Below, one piece after another: positions 59,597 through 64,000 of a stretch of DNA of 64,000 nt. Source of the stretch: Daphnia carinata. Lineage: Eukaryota > Arthropoda > Branchiopoda > Diplostraca > Daphniidae. The first letter of the stretch is position 1. Every line of letters starts with the position of its first letter. Both the position numbers and the translations under genes were made by a program. The notes under the pieces are model-generated. The model saw only the letters and a program-made list of their open reading frames with translations. It was not told the origin of the DNA and did not search any database. Location of the stretch: the NCBI RefSeq assembly GCF_022539665.2, contig NC_081331.1:2762501-2826500 (forward strand), in the 5' to 3' direction.

Positions 59597-60164
59597 TTAA
59601 TCTATAAAGACCTTCACTTTCCGAGAGAAAATAATTTGGAAAAAGTATCATTTATTATGCTGCAAAATACCATTGGTCTTCCAAAATTGCAGCGGTTCTA
59701 AATTCTCTGAATCGCTACATCATTTTCATAGAGAGTGCGACACCTGTCAAGCTGTGTGATTAGGAAAAGGGCGGAGGGGGCCAAACAATGTTAAAAACTG
59801 TTTGGCGTCCGACATAAATGATCGCCAATCGAAGAGTGATTTTGGGGACAAGTTATGCTCCACCAAAAGGACACAATTGTTAAAGGGAAACTCCGCTAGT
59901 GAGCTTCTATTCATATTTAAATGACGATTAACACGACGGTGCTTAAAACAACAGCTAGAAAATGGAAACCATGTGACAATCAAGACACTGTTAACATTTC
60001 CAAAAAAATTTGCAAGTGATCAATAATTTGATATTATGTGAACAGGTTCGTGTATCACAAAATCAAAGTGTAAAGACATTACAGAAGGTACCAACAAATT
60101 TTTGAAAAGATAACGCGCTTTAGTAAGAAAAATGGTGATACCGTATACATGGGAAAGGCGGTAT
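59597..60164. other. Intergenic, CDC73 3' side
   Basis: No gene recognised. A 78-codon minus-strand frame at 59747-59983 has no family resemblance. The CDC73 3' UTR should lie here. Confidence 0.4.
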
Positions 60165-62370
60165 TCAAAAACGAAGATGTTGTTTATTTTTTAACATATG
60201 CCTGTAAGATAAAGGTGTTGAAAATATGGTTAACATGAAATATTTAATAAAGTTAAATTTGTACTTGTCAAGCTTCTCCCAGAACGTCATTAGGGCAGCG
60301 CGATCGAGATGCCGTTTAGTCCTTGAAAGCGAAATCACATTAACGGCCCATTTTGCTACGTTTTGATCCAGCGGTATATCGTCCCACTTAACGTGGAAGG
60401 CGCAGACTTTTTTATTTGAAAAATAAAAACAGCGAGGGATATTACTTTGCAAATGGAATACATCTTACAGCTGTGGTATCAAATTTACCTTGAACGAAGA
60501 TTTCTACAGGGTTTCCATTCCATGGCCAACCTTTGAATTGCCAAGCAGGGCCCATAACAAACACGGCCACTACTCGATCCCAGTCTGCAGGAGCAAGTTT
60601 CTGAGGACTATCTATAACCCTGAAGTAGAAAATATTAAAAAAAAAAGTTATTCCCATTCAGCCGAAAGGACTAAAACGAGCGGATACCGATATGGCACCG
60701 TTAGATTTCCTTCTTTGCGTCGCTGAAGTAGAATCTCATTGTCTCTTCGACAACCCTGCTGCCTTTTCTCTTCTGTGCTAAAAAACCTGTTGAGGAAATT
60801 GACGAAAATAAGTTTTTAAATCATGAAGAAAATACGCAAAACGTGTGACAGTATCTTTACTTTAGATCTTGTAAGACGTCCTTTGCGTTGAACATAGTTA
60901 TAAGAGAGGAGTTGGCCGACGGAATGATAATAATTGGTGTTCGAGATACCCGTTTAGATGGGCCTGTTGATGGGCGTGGCTGGGCGACTGCTGCCGGAGT
61001 AGCCGCAGTCGGTGCCGCTGCCTTGCGAGGTTGTGTTCCTTCGGTAACCGACTTTAGCGTCATGCCATGATATGTGCCAGTGGTATCGATCTTGAAACCC
61101 TCCGTTTCTAATATAAAAAGGGGGCATGAATGTATTAATTAATTAACTGCATTCAACTTTTGGTAAGTACCTTCTTTTCCTCGGAATCTTTCTTGGTCGT
61201 AACGGCTGTAAACAGGGCCTTGTTGTTGCACCGGAGGTCCCATTCCAGAAGGGCCGCCGCCTGGTGGGAGAACGGTCCGTCCAGCTCCTGGGGCTACTGA
61301 GCTGTGACCTCTTAGCTTACCATCTTCTCGAGCTTTGAGACTTTGCAGAATGGCAAAAATATTTTTCGAGAAAACCTATCGATAAGTTGGGAAAAAATCT
61401 GCAATTTATTGGGAGCTGAAATGCAATTTATCATTCGTTTACTTTGCCGGAGCTCTGTAGGACCGAAGTTCGATTCCTCCACTGCCTCTCGCGATTCAAG
61501 ATATCCTTCGTAACATCAAAATCATAATCAAGCATTCCCCTAAGTTCTGACGACGAACTGCCTGCCAAACCAAGAGACGATCCAAGCCCCAAACCCATAT
61601 CTTCACTGTCCCCCTTGATGGTTTTTCGTTTATTGGCAATACGCTTGGCTTTGAGGGAAGCAATTGTTTCAATTGACATAGCCTCTGACAATGACCTAAT
61701 AAATACAATGAATATATTTTAAATCTAAGCACTTGATTTAAAAATATTTTATAGTTACTGGATTTTGTTCACATTAATCAGGCTATCTTGGCGTGGAGCT
61801 TCTAGACGAGCAGCCAATACTTCCTTCACTCGTTGCATCTGTTGGTCTTCCAAGCGTGGTTTCTTGCTTGCTGGAACTTCATTATCATCAACACCAATTC
61901 CACTTCCTATACCTAGCCCTGAACCTCCAGTTTGTGCTGTTCCTACAATTCTTCGTACTTGAATTGGGATTTCAATTGGAGCTGCTTTGTCGATGGAGGC
62001 AGAAGCAGCAGTCTCTCCATTGAGATAAGCCAGCAGATCCTTACGATCTGGACGGCGCACAACTGGAATGCTGTCAGCTGCTGCTTGACGTACGTAAACA
62101 GGATGCTGGAGTTGAACATTTTTAAGAAGGAACAGCAGACACTCTAGTGTATAGTAATCCCTGGGCGCGCCATCTTTTCCGGAACTATAACAAACAGATT
62201 TTAAAAGCTTCAAATATACTCCTATAAAATACTAATTACCCATAAATGAGATAGTTTGTCTTGACGGTTTTCGGCCAAGAGAATTCACCGAATATGATTT
62301 GACCTTCACGTTCAATGATTTCCTTTTTGTTGACATTAAATTGACGCAACAAACTCAAAGGATCCGCCAT
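60165..62370 (-). CDS. CDC73: Parafibromin, PAF1 complex subunit CDC73 (hyrax)
   Basis: Nine exons join in phase: 62240-62370, 61759-62184, 61443-61695, 61171-61375, 60861-61107, 60688-60786, 60489-60619, 60265-60406 and 60165-60201, giving 556 residues (human 531). The N terminus [18 protein letters not shown] and [18 protein letters not shown] is the globular N domain. The middle holds [33 protein letters not shown] and [20 protein letters not shown]. The C-terminal Ras-like domain reads [20 protein letters not shown] to [20 protein letters not shown] and ends [11 protein letters not shown]73 travels with RNA polymerase II in the PAF1 complex and supports Wnt/beta-catenin transcription. The linker is Gly/Pro-rich and longer than in vertebrates. 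The last intron (60202-60264) is 63 nt and stop-free in frame. Confidence 0.96.
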
Positions 62371-63074
62371 TTTTCACGTATTGGTAGCTACTTTTTGAAT
62401 CTTAAACAATCATGTAAGAGTTTTGTAAAACTGAAACTCTATTTTCAGGTCGGGAACGGATTTTTTTCGGAAACAACATATGCAAAGCATTTGTGTCGTC
62501 TGCTTGTTGCCAAATTTGTATTATTAGATTAGATTCATAACAAGGAAACCCAATAGCTTTTAAAAACTTAGGTTTCTAATGAGTCAAAAAACGAAAAAGA
62601 AAGAAATTCGATAAGAAATTTAGCATCCGAAACAAGTATTCTCTAACCAATATCATTGTTTACGGCTATTCCATTTTGATTTGGGCTCCTTAGCCCCTCC
62701 GTTTCCGTGGCTATTCTATTGTTCCCTTGCCATTTGAAGAAAATTAGGGAAGAAAGAAAAATATTATAACTTAGAAAATATTATGAACATTATGTGCTTA
62801 GTTTTAAGTTTATGCATATGGAATCATCATTTTCGTTAGCCAATTTTTCGTTGGAAACCAGGGAAGGGGAAAGTGGAGTCTGGAATTCAGAAGATGAAAA
62901 ACTTTGCAGAGGCGACAACGTTGGATTACAAATGGTTGCTCAGTTTAGGACGAAAGGTTTAGAGCCGTCCTCTTGAAACTATCAGTTTAAAGCTCGTTTG
63001 AACAATTGTTAATTATAGATAAGCGATTTTAATTCAAGCGATATTAGTTGAAAACACTGGTTGATTTTTGCACC
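62371..63074. promoter_or_regulatory. Divergent intergenic region of CDC73 and CSN1
   Basis: About 700 bp between divergent starts. No gene recognised; a 60-codon frame at 62794-62976 has no family resemblance. Both promoters should lie here. Confidence 0.4.
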
Positions 63075-64000
63075 ATGCCCATGCCGGCCTTGCCGCTGAA
63101 CCACCAGGTACAGACGAAATTATAAGCCGGCTCCGTGAACCTATGTATTCCGAATATTTTGTTTTTTGTTTTAGAATGCTGTTGAGCCAATGCAAGTGGA
63201 TGTGTCTGAAGAGAATGAAAATGCGGAAGAAGAACCCTATATTGTAGAAAATCCCACTTTGGTAAAGGAATTTCTGACTTTGTGAATTAAAACCAGTAGC
63301 ATCAGTTGTAGTCATTGTCTTTGCTGTGAATTTCTTTCAAGCAAGGATCTTTTTGTGTTTAGGACATAGAAACCTACACAAGTAGCTATCATGGAATGGC
63401 CAAGTTGTCCCGCCTCATGTTTATTGCCGATCATTGCCCATCTCTGAGAATTGAAACACTGAAAATGGCAATTGCAGCAGTTCAGGAAACGTATAATGTC
63501 ACATTATATCAACAGTTGCACAGGAAACTACAAGAAGCAATATCTGGGTACAGTCTGCATATGTTTAAAGAAAGTGTTTTATTTCCAATTTTGATTTTGG
63601 CTTAGACTTACACCTGCACAGATTCAAGCCATGGAACTTCCAAGCTATGACATAGCTTGGGCTGAAAGCAAAATGAAGAAAGCCGCTCTAAAGTTGGAGA
63701 AACTTGATACTGATCTGAAAAATTATAAGGCAAATTCCATTAAAGAAAGTATTCGCCGCGGCCACGATGACTTGGGAGATCACTACTTGGATTACGGTGA
63801 TTTGTCTAATGCCTTAAAGTGCTACTCTAGGGCCCGAGACTACTGCACAAGCAGTAAGCATGTAATTCACATGTGTCTCAATGTGATCAAGGTAAAGTAT
63901 GGAGCCTAGTTAACCATCTGTGATCTGAGAATACTGATTTTTCTAATATGTAGGTTAGTGTCTACCTACAAAACTGGTCCCATGTTCTCAGTTATGTTAA
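63075..64000 (+). CDS. GPS1: COP9 signalosome subunit 1, N-terminal part
   Basis: Exons 63075-63107, 63175-63261, 63363-63547, 63606-63891 and 63954 onward join in phase; the last runs off the window. The protein starts [11 protein letters not shown], has an acidic stretch ([20 protein letters not shown]), then matches subunit 1 closely: [60 protein letters not shown] and [20 protein letters not shown]. The visible part is the N-terminal and TPR-like helical region; the PCI domain lies beyond 64000. The COP9 signalosome removes NEDD8 from cullin-RING ligases, and subunit 1 is part of its scaffold. Confidence 0.95.

Noticed and set aside
61377-61384. TATCGATA word as a DREF promoter element
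   Set aside because: It spans the end of an intron and the acceptor inside the CDC73 gene, far from any start.

Overview
The window reads as nuclear DNA of an arthropod, most likely a branchiopod crustacean such as Daphnia. This is an inference from three things: genes are densely packed and alternate in strand, nearly all introns are short (about 50-100 nt) GT-AG introns, and the encoded proteins are typical animal housekeeping proteins with arthropod-like divergence. I had no database to confirm the species. Gene models below were built by hand from conserved protein segments, splice sites and exon phase; exon sums are divisible by three except where noted.

Layout. 1-16 kb: end of golgin GM130 (+), RpL10 (-), a 1.34-kb MITE-like element, sorting nexin SNX29 (+), TM2D3/almondex (+), mitochondrial thioredoxin (-), Chibby (+), COX10 (-), and an SLC14 urea transporter (+). 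15-26 kb: MCM6 (-), an intronless protein with two ALYREF-like RRMs (+), a secreted cyanophycinase-like S51 peptidase (-) and SCFD2 (-). 27-36 kb: a small unidentified gene (-), a ZFAND5/6-type A20/AN1 zinc-finger protein (+), an unidentified EGF-bearing type I membrane protein (-) and the cohesin loader MAU2 (+). 36-44 kb: a tandem pair of annexins. 45-49 kb: UPF1 (+). 60-64 kb: CDC73/parafibromin (-) and the start of COP9 signalosome subunit 1 (+).

Between UPF1 and CDC73 (about 50-59.6 kb) lies an accessory block. It starts with satellite-like repeats rich in short hairpins. Next comes a roughly 5-kb palindrome with 2.1-kb arms carrying inverted copies of an unrecognised multi-exon gene; three tRNA-like sequences sit in its spacer. 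A second, shorter copy follows. All are bounded by the same short terminal inverted repeat. Each copy carries a conserved block of about 400 bp with several hairpins that looks like a structured RNA. This is the most novel-looking part of the window.

The genes do not form one pathway. Many are divergent pairs sharing short promoters (TXN2/CBY1, MCM6/RRM gene, EGF gene/MAU2, CDC73/CSN1) or tightly convergent pairs (GM130/RpL10, TM2D3/TXN2, CBY1/COX10). Points of evolutionary interest are a possible recent intron gain in TM2D3, a start codon lost in the second annexin, an optional 15-nt exon in the first annexin, and a reading-frame break in MCM6.
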